From Bacteroidota bacterium (lineage in GTDB: Bacteria > Bacteroidota > Bacteroidia > Palsa-965), in contig JACQAM010000003.1 in NCBI GenBank assembly GCA_016194975.1, positions 1-64,000 of the forward strand: a DNA stretch of 64,000 nucleotides, written 5' to 3'. Position 1 is the stretch's first letter; each line of letters starts with the position of its first letter. The position numbers and the translations under genes were made by a program. Positions 43,506-52,828 of the stretch are shown in pieces. The notes beneath the pieces are model-generated. The model had not been told where the DNA came from. It did no database searches and saw nothing but the letters and a program-made list of their open reading frames with translations.

Positions 43506-46308
43506 GTTCTTTGTTTTTATTTTGGTCTGCTTCCAACGGTCTTCTGAAAAAACGATTTGCGCGGGAAATGTTTGTGTAACTGATGAGAATTGAGAAAAAT
43601 CCTTTTGCTTTTCTTGCAGATGAGAGAATGGATGAAGCGAAATTGCGGATGATCTGCTCATCACCATTCATCATTTGTCCACCGGAATATTTCAGCCGCA
43701 GATAAACGTTCATGAAATTTCCGAACCCGTTTCTGAAAACCGGATCTGATTTTATGGTGGCGTACTCCAGCGGAGTTTCATTGGCGATCTCCGTTCCGCT
43801 CATGTGATAATGATAAAGCGCAAGACGATAAGCGCGGTCTGCTTTTTTCTTCGCCGCCGAAGATAATTTCATCCGCACAAAAAGTATCCACATCCAGAAT
43901 AACGGGAGGAGAAATGTGAAAACGGTTACTGCTGCGACGATGATGAGCATGCGCACGATGATCTGCATCCACGTTATGGGTTTTGCATTTGCTTTTCCAT
44001 TCTTCTTATCGATCTCTTCTTTTTCCTTTGGTTTTTCCTTCGGCTGCTTATGTATTTCATCGGCAATAACAGGAACCGGAAATTTTTCCACCTGGTCTTC
44101 GATCTTCATACCGGTTATTGGCTGAGGAACCTTTTTTGCCGCATCGTCATACGACACAACGAAAATGGAATCTCCTGCATGAATTGCTGCGAGTGTAGTA
44201 TCTTTTTTTCCATACATCACACGACAAACTGTTGCATCCACATCACGCGTGAACGAGCGATTCAAATGATATTCATCGTTGAAAAAAATAATTTTATCAA
44301 ATGAAACGCTGAGATGTTTTGTTTTCGGATCGGGATCTGTTTCAGCTTTCCCTTCTATGACGAGCCACGGTTCCGGTGGAGGAAGCGGGGGAGTTCCGTC
44401 GGGCTTCGGCGCTTCTTTCTGATCTTCATTACCGATCGTCATATCAAAATCAAGCCAGCCGTATCCCGGAAAATAAACCTGTGTCCACGCATGCGCCTGG
44501 CTCGCGTAAAACCAATACCATCCTTTATTCTTATCGCTTCGATCGATCGTTGCAAATCCCGTTGTGAATCGCGCGGGAACTCCAACAGAACGCAAAAGGA
44601 AAAGTGAAGCGCCTGCGTAATACGTGCAATAGCCCGTGTGTGTTTTAAAAAGAAAATTCCTGAGCATCGATGCATTCGGAATATTCGGATCGCTCGGAAC
44701 ACCGGCATCGAGTGAATAGCGATAGATCCTTTTTCCATTCTCATCGCGCTGTAAAAAATAATCGCGTACTGCTATCACTTTGTCGACCGGAGTTGTTGCA
44801 TTCTTCGTGATGCGTTGTGCGAGCGCGCGAATGGAATCGTAAAGCACGCCCGTAGGCATGTCGGTGTAGTAATTGTAAAGTTTTTTATCGGCAGAAAAAT
44901 AATCAGTTACTTTTCTCAGTTCGTTAAAACGCTCCTGCTGGTAATCTTCGAGTTGCGGATTGGCGGAAGGATTGTAAACGAAATACGCATTGTTCAGATC
45001 AGAAACATAAGAGCGAACCTTGTATGCATTGCGAAACATATTTTTGTAAGTGCAATCGACCGGAATGGTCTGCACCGAATACGTTCCGGACGGACCTAGT
45101 AATGCATGTTTCCACGTGTTGGAAGAAACGTAAACTTCCGACTCCACTGTTTTTCTTTCTTTCGTTGCGAGCGAATTTTTTATCACCGAACTATCTGTTC
45201 TCGAACGATACATTGGCAAAGTGGAAGGATCCACGCGCATCTCATCGAAGTAAGGCATCGCAGTGTCGCGGATAAAACTTTCGGAATGCGGATCGTATTT
45301 GGTGAGGTAGTGATAAACGAAGTATAAAGGTTTGGGAGTTCCGTCGGGAAAATAATTTTTGATCTTAGCACAGAACATCACGAAATCGGCCTGGCTCATT
45401 TTATCACTCATCTTCATCGTGTCCTTCATCTTGTAACCACCATCACCATTATCATCCGGCTTGTTCCCGCCCTGTCCGCCTTTTCCGTCTTTATTTGGTT
45501 TCTGTCCTTTATCACCGCGCTCGAGCAGTCCGTTATTTTCATCGTACGGATTTTTTTTATCGCCGTTATCAGGAGGATGCGGGCCAATTCCTCCTCTTGA
45601 CTCGAGAATTTTTTCAACGGCTTTCAGCGGATTCGATGTGGTGATATTCATTGTGAAAATAAAAATGGCGAACATCAGCGCCATGAACGCGATCGCACGC
45701 ATCACAATTCTTCCGCTTCTCTTTAAACCGGTATCAGGAATTTCCACCAGTACAGGTGAAATGAAAAGCATGAACATCACGTAAGCAAATAAAGCGAAGA
45801 GGTGATCGAAGATGTATGATTTTAAAACGTCGTCGAATGTTTTTCCATCGGGAACGGTCATGTCCATATTCTGCCCGATGGAACTGATCGTAGTAATTCC
45901 GAGTCCGATGGCAATGGCGATGAAAGCAAATCTCCATCTCGAAAGAAGTAACCCGAAAGCCCAGCCGATGAAAAATAAAGTTGAAAATATCTGGTACTGA
46001 ACTTCGCGTTTGAAAAGATCGAATTCTCCCGGAGTTTTTGAAATTATTTTTGCGACGATCCAATTAGCAAGCAAAAGAAGAATAATCGTAACTGCAATGC
46101 GGGCGCGATAAAAATAAAGTACGAATGAAATAACAAGTCCGGCGGCGAGCCAGATGGCTTGTGTGGCAACAGAAGTTTCGAGCGCTGTGAAATAATTATT
46201 GATATAACCGAGCGTAACGTAGCTGATGAAAATGGTAGGCGCCACCTCGAAGAGCAGCCGGAACAAAAGCTGCAGGATCGTTTTCCGTGTATGGATCTCC
46301 TCGCTCAT
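43468..46308 (-). CDS. Membrane-anchored transglutaminase-like protein
   Basis: The 946-residue product has an N-terminal bundle of about six helices (residues ~15-225), a low-complexity Gly/Asp/Asn/Lys linker (~235-300), and a transglutaminase core with the catalytic triad in HTGYCTYYAGASLFLLRSVGVPA (Cys), SQAHAWTQVYFPG (His) and GWLDFDMT (Asp). A charged linker, another helix (~795-820) and a cytoplasmic tail complete it. This layout resembles TgpA-type proteins encoded with MoxR and DUF58. The triad is complete, so peptide cross-linking or hydrolysis in the periplasm is plausible. It overlaps the genes on both sides. Confidence 0.9.
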   Translation of the reverse strand: MSEEIHTRKTILQLLFRLLFEVAPTIFISYVTLGYINNYFTALETSVATQAIWLAAGLVISFVLYFYRARIAVTIILLLLANWIVAKIISKTPGEFDLFKREVQYQIFSTLFFIGWAFGLLLSRWRFAFIAIAIGLGITTISSIGQNMDMTVPDGKTFDDVLKSYIFDHLFALFAYVMFMLFISPVLVEIPDTGLKRSGRIVMRAIAFMALMFAIFIFTMNITTSNPLKAVEKILESRGGIGPHPPDNGDKKNPYDENNGLLERGDKGQKPNKDGKGGQGGNKPDDNGDGGYKMKDTMKMSDKMSQADFVMFCAKIKNYFPDGTPKPLYFVYHYLTKYDPHSESFIRDTAMPYFDEMRVDPSTLPMYRSRTDSSVIKNSLATKERKTVESEVYVSSNTWKHALLGPSGTYSVQTIPVDCTYKNMFRNAYKVRSYVSDLNNAYFVYNPSANPQLEDYQQERFNELRKVTDYFSADKKLYNYYTDMPTGVLYDSIRALAQRITKNATTPVDKVIAVRDYFLQRDENGKRIYRYSLDAGVPSDPNIPNASMLRNFLFKTHTGYCTYYAGASLFLLRSVGVPARFTTGFATIDRSDKNKGWYWFYASQAHAWTQVYFPGYGWLDFDMTIGNEDQKEAPKPDGTPPLPPPEPWLVIEGKAETDPDPKTKHLSVSFDKIIFFNDEYHLNRSFTRDVDATVCRVMYGKKDTTLAAIHAGDSIFVVSYDDAAKKVPQPITGMKIEDQVEKFPVPVIADEIHKQPKEKPKEKEEIDKKNGKANAKPITWMQIIVRMLIIVAAVTVFTFLLPLFWMWILFVRMKLSSAAKKKADRAYRLALYHYHMSGTEIANETPLEYATIKSDPVFRNGFGNFMNVYLRLKYSGGQMMNGDEQIIRNFASSILSSARKAKGFFSILISYTNISRANRFFRRPLEADQNKNKEHDGPLSADNRPQ

Positions 46309-47678
46309 TTTCCGTTCACATCAATTAAAAAAGCATTTCCTCTCCGGTTGAAAAGTGACTGTAATTCGCGTTCGTTTTTTTTCAATCGTGCTCTCATAGG
46401 AGAAAGCAACCAGCGGCTGCGGAGTGAATCAGCGGGTTGCGGTTCGGGTTTGAAAAAAATATTTTTAAAACGAAAACGGAACACGGAAGGAATTCCATCG
46501 GAAAGTTTTATAGCTACAACCGGAACATACATCGGCAGGTTGTCCATCGCACGCGCCACATCCTGCGCAGGCACGAGCGAGGACACGCACACAAAAGCAG
46601 CTTTGCGCGGTTCAACAAATTCTACGGGGCGTTTGTCTTTCTGCCAATGCGCAGCGGTGATATGGAAGAGATCATTTTTCTTATCTCCTACGCCGGCGAG
46701 TTTCGGTGTTTCCTGGTCGTGAGGCATGCGCACTTCAAATCCGTTCAACTGAAGTGAATCCAGGATATTCCGCAGACGGTCTTTGTAACCATTGAGCAAT
46801 TCTGTTTCAAAAACTTCTTCGCTCACATCGCGATCTGCGCGGAAAAAACTTGCATAGAAATAAAGATGCGATGCATAAGGATCCATTGTTTCCGGAATGC
46901 GCACAACGAGTTCTTTACTGCGCGCGTAAATTTTCCATACGATCCTGCGCACATCATCACCGGTTTCAAAATCTTTATAGTTGAGGTATTCTCCTTCTAC
47001 ACGTTTCGGAATTTCAATACGCTGCAACTGTTCTTCGGTGGTATTCGGATTTGCCTTGATGAGTTTCTCTTCCTGTTTCTGCGGAAGTGTATAGAATTGA
47101 TTCGAAACATGAATGGAAAAAGGAAGCATGATGATGCGGAGTGCATCGAAGAACTGGAGATGAATTTCCTCCACGTCATAAATTCCACGATCATGCAGCA
47201 TGGTTTCCCCTTTGCCGGAAATGGATTGGCGGAGAATACTTCCTTTCGGAAAATTATTTTCATCAAGCAATACCGGGGAAGAAAGTTTCATTCCTGTAAA
47301 AACAAGTTTGCCGCGGACCGTGCCGAGCAGCGGACGAAAAATCCCTTTTACCGTCAACCGGTACGGAACCATTCCTGCGAGTGCCTGTTGGCCATCGCCG
47401 AATTTCAGAGTAACGGAAACTTTTTTTGAACGATAGCGGAAAATAAACCAGAGGTAGGAACAGAGCGAAGTGAGCACACTGAAACCGAGTACGAGCAGGA
47501 GCGCGCGCGCGAGCACAGGAAGAAATGCATGGAGGATAAGTAATGATTGATCGCTGTTGTCGTAAATCTTGAAATGCTCATCAGTGAATCCGTAAATGGC
47601 CCAAACGCAGAGGAGCGTCGCGATCAGTTGCCATCGCATTACGGTAAATCCAAGCCAGTAGGAGATCTTTCTAAACAT
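46305..47678 (-). CDS. DUF58-domain protein, first gene of the MoxR operon
   Basis: A 457-residue protein with two N-terminal membrane helices (MRWQLIATLLCVWAIYGFTD and LPVLARALLLVLGFSVLTSL) and a DUF58 core whose hallmark is GEYLNYKDFETGDDVRRIVWKIYARSKELVVRIPE-like (residues ~220-255: the E-x-x-YKDFETGDDVRRIVWK block), followed by a VWA-like fold. DUF58 proteins are standard partners of MoxR ATPases. It starts a four-gene coupled operon. Confidence 0.9.
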   Translation of the reverse strand: MFRKISYWLGFTVMRWQLIATLLCVWAIYGFTDEHFKIYDNSDQSLLILHAFLPVLARALLLVLGFSVLTSLCSYLWFIFRYRSKKVSVTLKFGDGQQALAGMVPYRLTVKGIFRPLLGTVRGKLVFTGMKLSSPVLLDENNFPKGSILRQSISGKGETMLHDRGIYDVEEIHLQFFDALRIIMLPFSIHVSNQFYTLPQKQEEKLIKANPNTTEEQLQRIEIPKRVEGEYLNYKDFETGDDVRRIVWKIYARSKELVVRIPETMDPYASHLYFYASFFRADRDVSEEVFETELLNGYKDRLRNILDSLQLNGFEVRMPHDQETPKLAGVGDKKNDLFHITAAHWQKDKRPVEFVEPRKAAFVCVSSLVPAQDVARAMDNLPMYVPVVAIKLSDGIPSVFRFRFKNIFFKPEPQPADSLRSRWLLSPMRARLKKNERELQSLFNRRGNAFLIDVNGK

Positions 47679-47908
47679 AAACTATTGTACGAACTACGAA
47701 ACGGACGAATTACGAAATACGAATGACCGAAAAATACGAAGTGTTGTTCATTTGCTGATTATTTGCAGGTTGAGTGTTTTAGCAATCAGTATTTCGTGAT
47801 CTGGCCAATCATCTTGTCTAAAGTTAGCAAGTTTGATTTGGCACCAAAATACTATTTTTCAATTGAGCGATTCTTAACAATAGTTGGGAGTTTCGTGAGG
47901 ATATGTGA
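47679..47908. other. Gene-free stretch
   Basis: 230 bases between ispE and the DUF58 gene. The right-hand part after the DUF58 start carries tacgaa-type spacer motifs. A promoter for the DUF58 operon is expected here, but I cannot place it with confidence. Confidence 0.4.
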
Positions 47909-48748
47909 TCAGAAATCACAACTGCCACTCCAGCAATTGTACCCTGAAAATATTTCCGTTGCAATTTCTTTTTCGGATATCCCGAAAACAGCAGAGCCGC
48001 TTCCACTCATAGATGCATAGATGGCGCCTTTTTCATACAAACGCATTTTCAGTTTTTCTATTTCAGGATATTTCTTAAAAATAGTTTTTTCGAAATCATT
48101 CACGAGTACATCCTTCCACTTTTCGATCGGCATTTCAGTGATAATTTTTGCAGGAGAAATTTCACTCTTGCGCGGAGTCATGCCGGCATACGCTTCCGCC
48201 GTACTCACGTGCGCGGGAGGATGGACAATGACAATGAATTTTCCCCGTCCGACCGCTTCGCCCGGGCGGGCTTTCATAGAAAATTGAATTCCTTCGAGAT
48301 CATCTCCTTTTCCCTGCGCAAATACCGGTTTATTGGTAACAAAAAAACTGCAATCCGATCCGAGTTGTTTTGCGTAATGATGCAATTCTCCCCACGACAA
48401 ATTCAGATCATAAATTTCATTGAGCATTTTCAGAACAGAAACTGCATCGGAAGAACCGCCGCCTAATCCGGCCCCACTTGGAATATTTTTATGCAGATGA
48501 ATTTTTACGGGAGGAATCCTATGATCTTTTTTCAACAACTCATACGCACGCATACAGAGATTTTCGTTCAACTTTCCTTCCACCGGGTTCCCCGTGATCT
48601 TCAGTTCGGTTGCTTTGGAAGGGGTGATCTCGATAATATCCTTCCACCCTACCGGATAGAAAACCGTCTCGATGTTGTGAAATCCGTCGGGGCGTTTTTC
48701 GACGATATTGAGGCCGAGATTTATTTTGGAGTTGGGGAAGGAGATCAT
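47909..48748 (-). CDS. ispE: 4-diphosphocytidyl-2-C-methyl-D-erythritol kinase
   Basis: IspE phosphorylates CDP-methylerythritol in the MEP isoprenoid pathway. The ATG at 48748 (MISFPNSKINLGLNIVEKRP) gives 279 residues, the family norm, and leaves room for the separate gene upstream. Motifs of the GHMP kinase fold: SKINLGLNI, the ATP loop NIPSGAGLGGGSSDAV (~90-105), and the C-terminal ASMSGSGSAVFGI. The pathway feeds menaquinone side-chain synthesis (see ubiE). Confidence 0.96.
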   Translation of the reverse strand: MISFPNSKINLGLNIVEKRPDGFHNIETVFYPVGWKDIIEITPSKATELKITGNPVEGKLNENLCMRAYELLKKDHRIPPVKIHLHKNIPSGAGLGGGSSDAVSVLKMLNEIYDLNLSWGELHHYAKQLGSDCSFFVTNKPVFAQGKGDDLEGIQFSMKARPGEAVGRGKFIVIVHPPAHVSTAEAYAGMTPRKSEISPAKIITEMPIEKWKDVLVNDFEKTIFKKYPEIEKLKMRLYEKGAIYASMSGSGSAVFGISEKEIATEIFSGYNCWSGSCDF

Positions 48749-48767
48749 TTCAATTCTGATGCAAAAT

Positions 48768-49235
48768 TTATTTATGTTTTCTCTTGTAAACAAAAAGCAC
48801 ATCGCATAGCCCCTTTTGCTTATCAAAATAGAATTCGGCACTAGTTTGCCTTTTTAATAGAATCAATTCTTCATTGTTACATTCGTAAATTTCCATATCA
48901 CTACACCAATTTGCGGTTTTGTATTTTAGACAATCGTTCCAGAATACAAAAAGTAATTTATTATCCTTTTCGACAATATTTCCCCCTTCAGCTGCTTCGC
49001 TTAGATTCATAATAAATTGGTTTGAATCAATTTCCAGATTTGTGGCAAAATAATTTTTCTCTTTTGAATGCTTTTTATTCAGGATCATTATGCAGTCGAA
49101 TTCCCAACTACCCTGAATCAATTTCATAGTATCTGCTGAAGAAATATGGGTTTTGGAAACGGAAATGGTTCTGACCGAAAAACCCCCGAACAGAATCAAG
49201 CAAAACGAAACACAGAACATTCTGACCAACAACAT
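48768..49235 (-). CDS. Hypothetical secreted protein
   Basis: A 155-residue protein with a hydrophobic N-terminus (MFCVSFCLILFGGFSV) and a beta-rich body (GSWEFDCIMILNKKHSK, NNEELILLKRQTSAEFYF) in the size range of small lipocalin-like proteins. No family is recognised. It lies 19 bases upstream of ispE on the same strand, without overlap once the ispE start is set at 48748. Its lower GC and lack of relatives I can name leave its role open. Confidence 0.6.
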   Translation of the reverse strand: MLLVRMFCVSFCLILFGGFSVRTISVSKTHISSADTMKLIQGSWEFDCIMILNKKHSKEKNYFATNLEIDSNQFIMNLSEAAEGGNIVEKDNKLLFVFWNDCLKYKTANWCSDMEIYECNNEELILLKRQTSAEFYFDKQKGLCDVLFVYKRKHK

Positions 49236-49357
49236 AATTTCACTGAATATCTGATAAAAGCAGCTTTATTCCCCCCCGAAATATACCCATTTTCCCAATG
49301 ATATTGTCGTATTCCACCCCTTCGTCGAAACAGTAACTTTCCAGTCCCAGTATTCTG

Positions 49358-49365
49358 TATTTTTG
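49358..49365 (+). promoter_or_regulatory. -7 box upstream of accA
   Basis: TATTTTTG matches TAnnTTTG and lies 24 bases before the accA ATG. A weak TTT-type -33 element is present about 17-19 bases upstream. Confidence 0.4.
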
Positions 49366-49389
49366 TCGCCAATCAATATTACTCCCGGA

Positions 49390-50349
49390 ATGAACTATCT
49401 TGATTTTGAGAAACCACTCGAAGAGCTTGATGAGCTTCGTGAAAAAATAATCTCCACCGCCGAAAAAAGCAAAGTGGATGTTTCCAAATCACTCGCCGAG
49501 GTTGATGAAAAAATTCAACTGAAGCGCAAAGAATTATACAGCAATCTTACGCCATGGCAATGCGTGCAGGTATCGCGTCACCCCGATCGCCCGTACACGC
49601 TCGACTACATCAAAAGTTTATGCGGCGATACGTTCATCGAACTGCACGGCGACCGCACGGTGAAAGATGACAAAGCGATGGTGGGCGGATTCGGACAAGT
49701 GGATGGAGAAACCATCATGTTCATTGGCCAGCAGAAAGGAAGAAATACAAAGCTGCGCCAGTTTCATAATTTCGGAATGCCGAATCCCGAAGGATACCGC
49801 AAAGCATTGCGCCTGATGAAACTCGCTGAGAAATTCAACAAACCGATCGTCACGCTCATCGATACTCCCGGCGCTTATCCCGGAATCGAAGCGGAAGAGC
49901 GTGGACAAGGCGAAGCGATCGCGAGAAATCTTTTAGAAATGTCGAAGCTCACTGTTCCCGTCATCTGCATCATCATCGGTGAAGGCGCATCGGGCGGTGC
50001 ATTGGGAATAGGTGTGGGTGATAAAGTGCTGATGCTGGAAAATTCCTGGTACTCGGTGATCTCTCCCGAAAACTGCTCGACCATTTTGTGGAGAAGTTCC
50101 AATGAAAAAGAAAAAGCTGCTGTTGCGATGAAACTCACTGCGAAAGATATGCTCGGACAACATCTTATTGACGGAGTGATCAAAGAACCTGTAGGTGGCG
50201 CACACGTGAACTGGGATGAAATTTTTGCAACAGTAAAAACAGAAATTCTGAAACAGGTGGCCGAACTGAAAATGCCGGATGCAAAAACGTTAGTAAAAAA
50301 CCGCATCGAAAAATTCTGCGCGATGGGAGTTGTAATTGAGGAAGGATAG
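49390..50349 (+). CDS. accA: Acetyl-CoA carboxylase carboxyltransferase subunit alpha
   Basis: AccA transfers the carboxyl group from biotin to acetyl-CoA, with AccD, in the first step of fatty-acid synthesis. The start at 49390 ([20 protein letters not shown]) gives the normal ~319 residues. Typical segments are [59 protein letters not shown], and [20 protein letters not shown] (oxyanion-hole region). It is monocistronic in this window. Confidence 0.97.
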   Translation: MNYLDFEKPLEELDELREKIISTAEKSKVDVSKSLAEVDEKIQLKRKELYSNLTPWQCVQVSRHPDRPYTLDYIKSLCGDTFIELHGDRTVKDDKAMVGGFGQVDGETIMFIGQQKGRNTKLRQFHNFGMPNPEGYRKALRLMKLAEKFNKPIVTLIDTPGAYPGIEAEERGQGEAIARNLLEMSKLTVPVICIIIGEGASGGALGIGVGDKVLMLENSWYSVISPENCSTILWRSSNEKEKAAVAMKLTAKDMLGQHLIDGVIKEPVGGAHVNWDEIFATVKTEILKQVAELKMPDAKTLVKNRIEKFCAMGVVIEEG

Positions 50350-50471
50350 TTATTTGGCGGGAGGATTACGGATTTTCTACGGAGAATACAGATTACAGAT
50401 TCAGACAGATTCTGGGTTAAGATTTTTGGCTATTGAGCCAACTATATTCGTTTAGTTGCGTCTGAATGTTA

Positions 50472-51002
50472 ATGCTGAAGCGAATTATTCCATTTCTTCT
50501 GATTTTTCTGTTTTCCTGCACGCATTACAGGAAAACAAATATTGCATCAGCAAAAATTTATTTTGATTTCACTAATTCATGGAATCAACAGCCGGTCGTG
50601 AATGATTTCGGCGCATTTCCTAAGAAAATAAGACATGCTTTGAACAATTGTCACTACAAATACAGTAGTGATTCGACCGATGCATGCAGAAAAAAAATCG
50701 CTCGTTTTTATCAGGGCACATATTCACTTGATGGTTCAGTCGCCTGCATTATTTCTGATTATCCTTCTGATTCATTTCCAACCAACAGTGCTTTACTGCT
50801 GGGAATCGCCGGGGATTCTGTTCAAACTTTTTGCTTCCGAATTCCAGATTCCGTGAAAACAATTTCTGGAGCAATACCTTTCATGACCTGGAATAATGAA
50901 CTGTTATTCGGCGGAGGTATTATGACAAAACACCAATCCGAAAAGTATGAGCGAAAATTGAAAAGAAAATATGCACAGAGCGAGAAAAGAGAAAAAAAAT
51001 AA
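50472..51002 (+). CDS. Hypothetical lipoprotein
   Basis: About 176 residues with a lipoprotein signal (MLKRIIPFLLIFLFSC, Cys in a LFSC lipobox). The mature part has two Cys (NNCHYKY, DACRKKIARF) and a basic, Lys-rich C-terminus. An in-frame ATG at 50466 is an alternative start. No domain is recognised. A mobile element of family B lies 24 bases past the stop. Confidence 0.65.
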   Translation: MLKRIIPFLLIFLFSCTHYRKTNIASAKIYFDFTNSWNQQPVVNDFGAFPKKIRHALNNCHYKYSSDSTDACRKKIARFYQGTYSLDGSVACIISDYPSDSFPTNSALLLGIAGDSVQTFCFRIPDSVKTISGAIPFMTWNNELLFGGGIMTKHQSEKYERKLKRKYAQSEKREKK

Positions 51003-51026
51003 AATCCAAACTCCAAAATTAAATTG

Positions 51027-51149
51027 GGGCATCTCTAAAAACACAGAAATGCAAGGCGGGCAAGTCCGAAAAACCGGAATTTACTATTCGTAAATGAGGA
51101 TTTTGAGGACGCAGCCCAACGCAGCAGTTCGAAGTTATTAGAGATGCCC
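51027..51149. mobile_element. MITE family B, copy 2 (123 bp, 4-bp TSD)
   Basis: It has the same ends as copy 1 (GGGCATCTCTAAAAAC and GTTATTAGAGATGCCC). It is flanked by ATTG on both sides (51023-51026, 51150-51153). It is 18 bp longer than the copy at 29101 because of an extra caagtccgaaaaaccgg segment. Confidence 0.9.
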
Positions 51150-51189
51150 ATTGGAAATTTCTGAGCTAAGTATTGGTATAACTCAAAGC

Positions 51190-52479
51190 TCACCGATTGT
51201 ACCACAAACTCAGATCAAGAATATTGGAAGAAGACGTATACGTGCGCAACAGCGCCGCGGTAGAAAAAGAATATTTTTTCAGCGCACTTCCTTCCGTCCA
51301 GAAAACAGCATCGTCGGGCTGATCGTATTCCACCAGCGAAGGATAGACGCCCGCTTTCCATGTGAGCAATCCTACAGGAGAATAAGTGAATTTATAAACA
51401 ACGCTGTTGCTCATAGCGATCAGCAAAGTAGTGTTGTCGATCTGTGCAGCGCAGGTAATTGTTGCGCCGGCTGCAAGCGAAACCGGTTCCCAGAATCCAT
51501 TGGAATTATAATCGTAAATAAAAAGATGCCCCTGCCCGGCCCAGTTTCCAAGTGTATAAATATTATCAGCGTCTTTTTCAAAAAAAGAAACCACATCGAG
51601 ATTCATCGGTGATTCCTGCAATCCGACGCCGGAAGTATTATACACCACGATCTTCGAATCGAACGTAGTAACATTTCTCTGCTCGGTAAACACGCGCGAA
51701 CCAACATTGAAAATTTTCAGTGCATAATAACCGGCATCCGTTGCACCCTGCGCTTTGGTAAGGCCGGTCTCGTCAAAACTCCTGATCATTCCTGAACCGG
51801 GCATCGTTACCCAATAGCGTTGGCCTGTTGAACAGATACCGCCCCACACCGGTGAAGCAGCGCCGGAAGAATAATAATTGAATGCATTTATTGTTCCCAA
51901 TGAATAACCGTTTACATAACCCAGATCATTTCCTTCCACAACGGCCTGCTGCCAGTAAGAATTGACAAACATATCGGTGAAACCATAATAGAATCCGGAA
52001 ATATTTGCCACGTTGATCATTGCAGTGTCAATGGAATTCACCTCGAAATAATTTGCAGAAGGCGAGATCACCACGCAAGCGCCTTTCAGTTTTCTCGGAA
52101 CTTCGGTAACGTAAATATTCCGGAAAATCCTTTTCAGATTGGTTCCATCGCTCACTTCTATCACGAGATAATAAGTTCCGGATGTGAGACGGATTTCGCT
52201 GATCGGGTAATCGAATGAAATATCGGCACTCATTCCGGTGAGCGTTCCCGAAACTCCGGGAATCACAGAAATGTTATTCGCATCTTCGAGTTTCACATTG
52301 TAATTTGTGAGTTGCGTTTCATCGTGCGCCGTGAAGTGAACATGAATAGTATCGAACACATTGAATTGCTGCATGTCATAAGGAGTCACTACTGAAATAT
52401 CCGGCGGCGCAGTGTCGGTATCTCTTTTACAAGTAGCAAAAAAAAGGCACAACAAAAAAAATGGTAATGCTCTTCGCAT
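51190..52479 (-). CDS. Secreted lipoprotein with Ig-like and propeller-like regions
   Basis: A 429-residue lipoprotein (MRRALPFFLLCLFFATC, Cys in FATC). Residues ~25-125 look like an Ig/cadherin-type domain (PPDISVVTPYDMQQFNVFD, IRLTSGTYYLVIEVSDGTNL). The rest is rich in short beta repeats with Asn and Gly (VVISPSANYFEVNSI, YTLGNWAGQGHLFIYDYNSN) that suggest a beta propeller. Likely surface-exposed. Function not recognised. Confidence 0.7.
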   Translation of the reverse strand: MRRALPFFLLCLFFATCKRDTDTAPPDISVVTPYDMQQFNVFDTIHVHFTAHDETQLTNYNVKLEDANNISVIPGVSGTLTGMSADISFDYPISEIRLTSGTYYLVIEVSDGTNLKRIFRNIYVTEVPRKLKGACVVISPSANYFEVNSIDTAMINVANISGFYYGFTDMFVNSYWQQAVVEGNDLGYVNGYSLGTINAFNYYSSGAASPVWGGICSTGQRYWVTMPGSGMIRSFDETGLTKAQGATDAGYYALKIFNVGSRVFTEQRNVTTFDSKIVVYNTSGVGLQESPMNLDVVSFFEKDADNIYTLGNWAGQGHLFIYDYNSNGFWEPVSLAAGATITCAAQIDNTTLLIAMSNSVVYKFTYSPVGLLTWKAGVYPSLVEYDQPDDAVFWTEGSALKKYSFSTAALLRTYTSSSNILDLSLWYNR

Positions 52480-52828
52480 GAATCTAATTTACGAAAAACA
52501 AAAAGACCACTCACATCTGGAATATTCCATGATTTAACAGGTCAAACGCAATTGCTGATCTTTCATTGGTGAAAAATAGGTAGTGGCTCAGTTTGCTCTT
52601 TTCCGATTCAACTTCGCGCCGGAGCTTGCCCTGAAGAATTGAAGGACGGTTCCTAAACCATTCTTTTATTAAACCGCAAAGACGCTAAGGCACTAAGAAT
52701 TTTCAAACTGACCCACTACCTGAAAATACCATCTTGTGTTCGCATCTTCTTCTTTGCTAATTTTGGCTCATGCCTATTCCAATTTATTTTCCGCATAAAG
52801 AAGAACACGTCAAAAAGCATTGTGCTAA
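52480..52828. other. Divergent spacer carrying a mobile element
   Basis: 349 bases between divergent genes. A family A element fills 52579-52720 (listed separately). The remainder has no open frame I can support and should contain the two divergent promoters. Confidence 0.5.
52579..52720. mobile_element. MITE family A, copy 3 (142 bp), inverted orientation
   Basis: It begins GGTAGTGGCTCAGTTTG and ends CAAACTGACCCACTACC, the reverse of copies 1 and 2. Inside is the same fragment (accgcaaagacgctaagg, aaccattcttttattaaacc). The flanks tgaaaaata and tgaaaata match except for one A in an A-run, fitting a decayed 8-bp target duplication. Confidence 0.85.
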
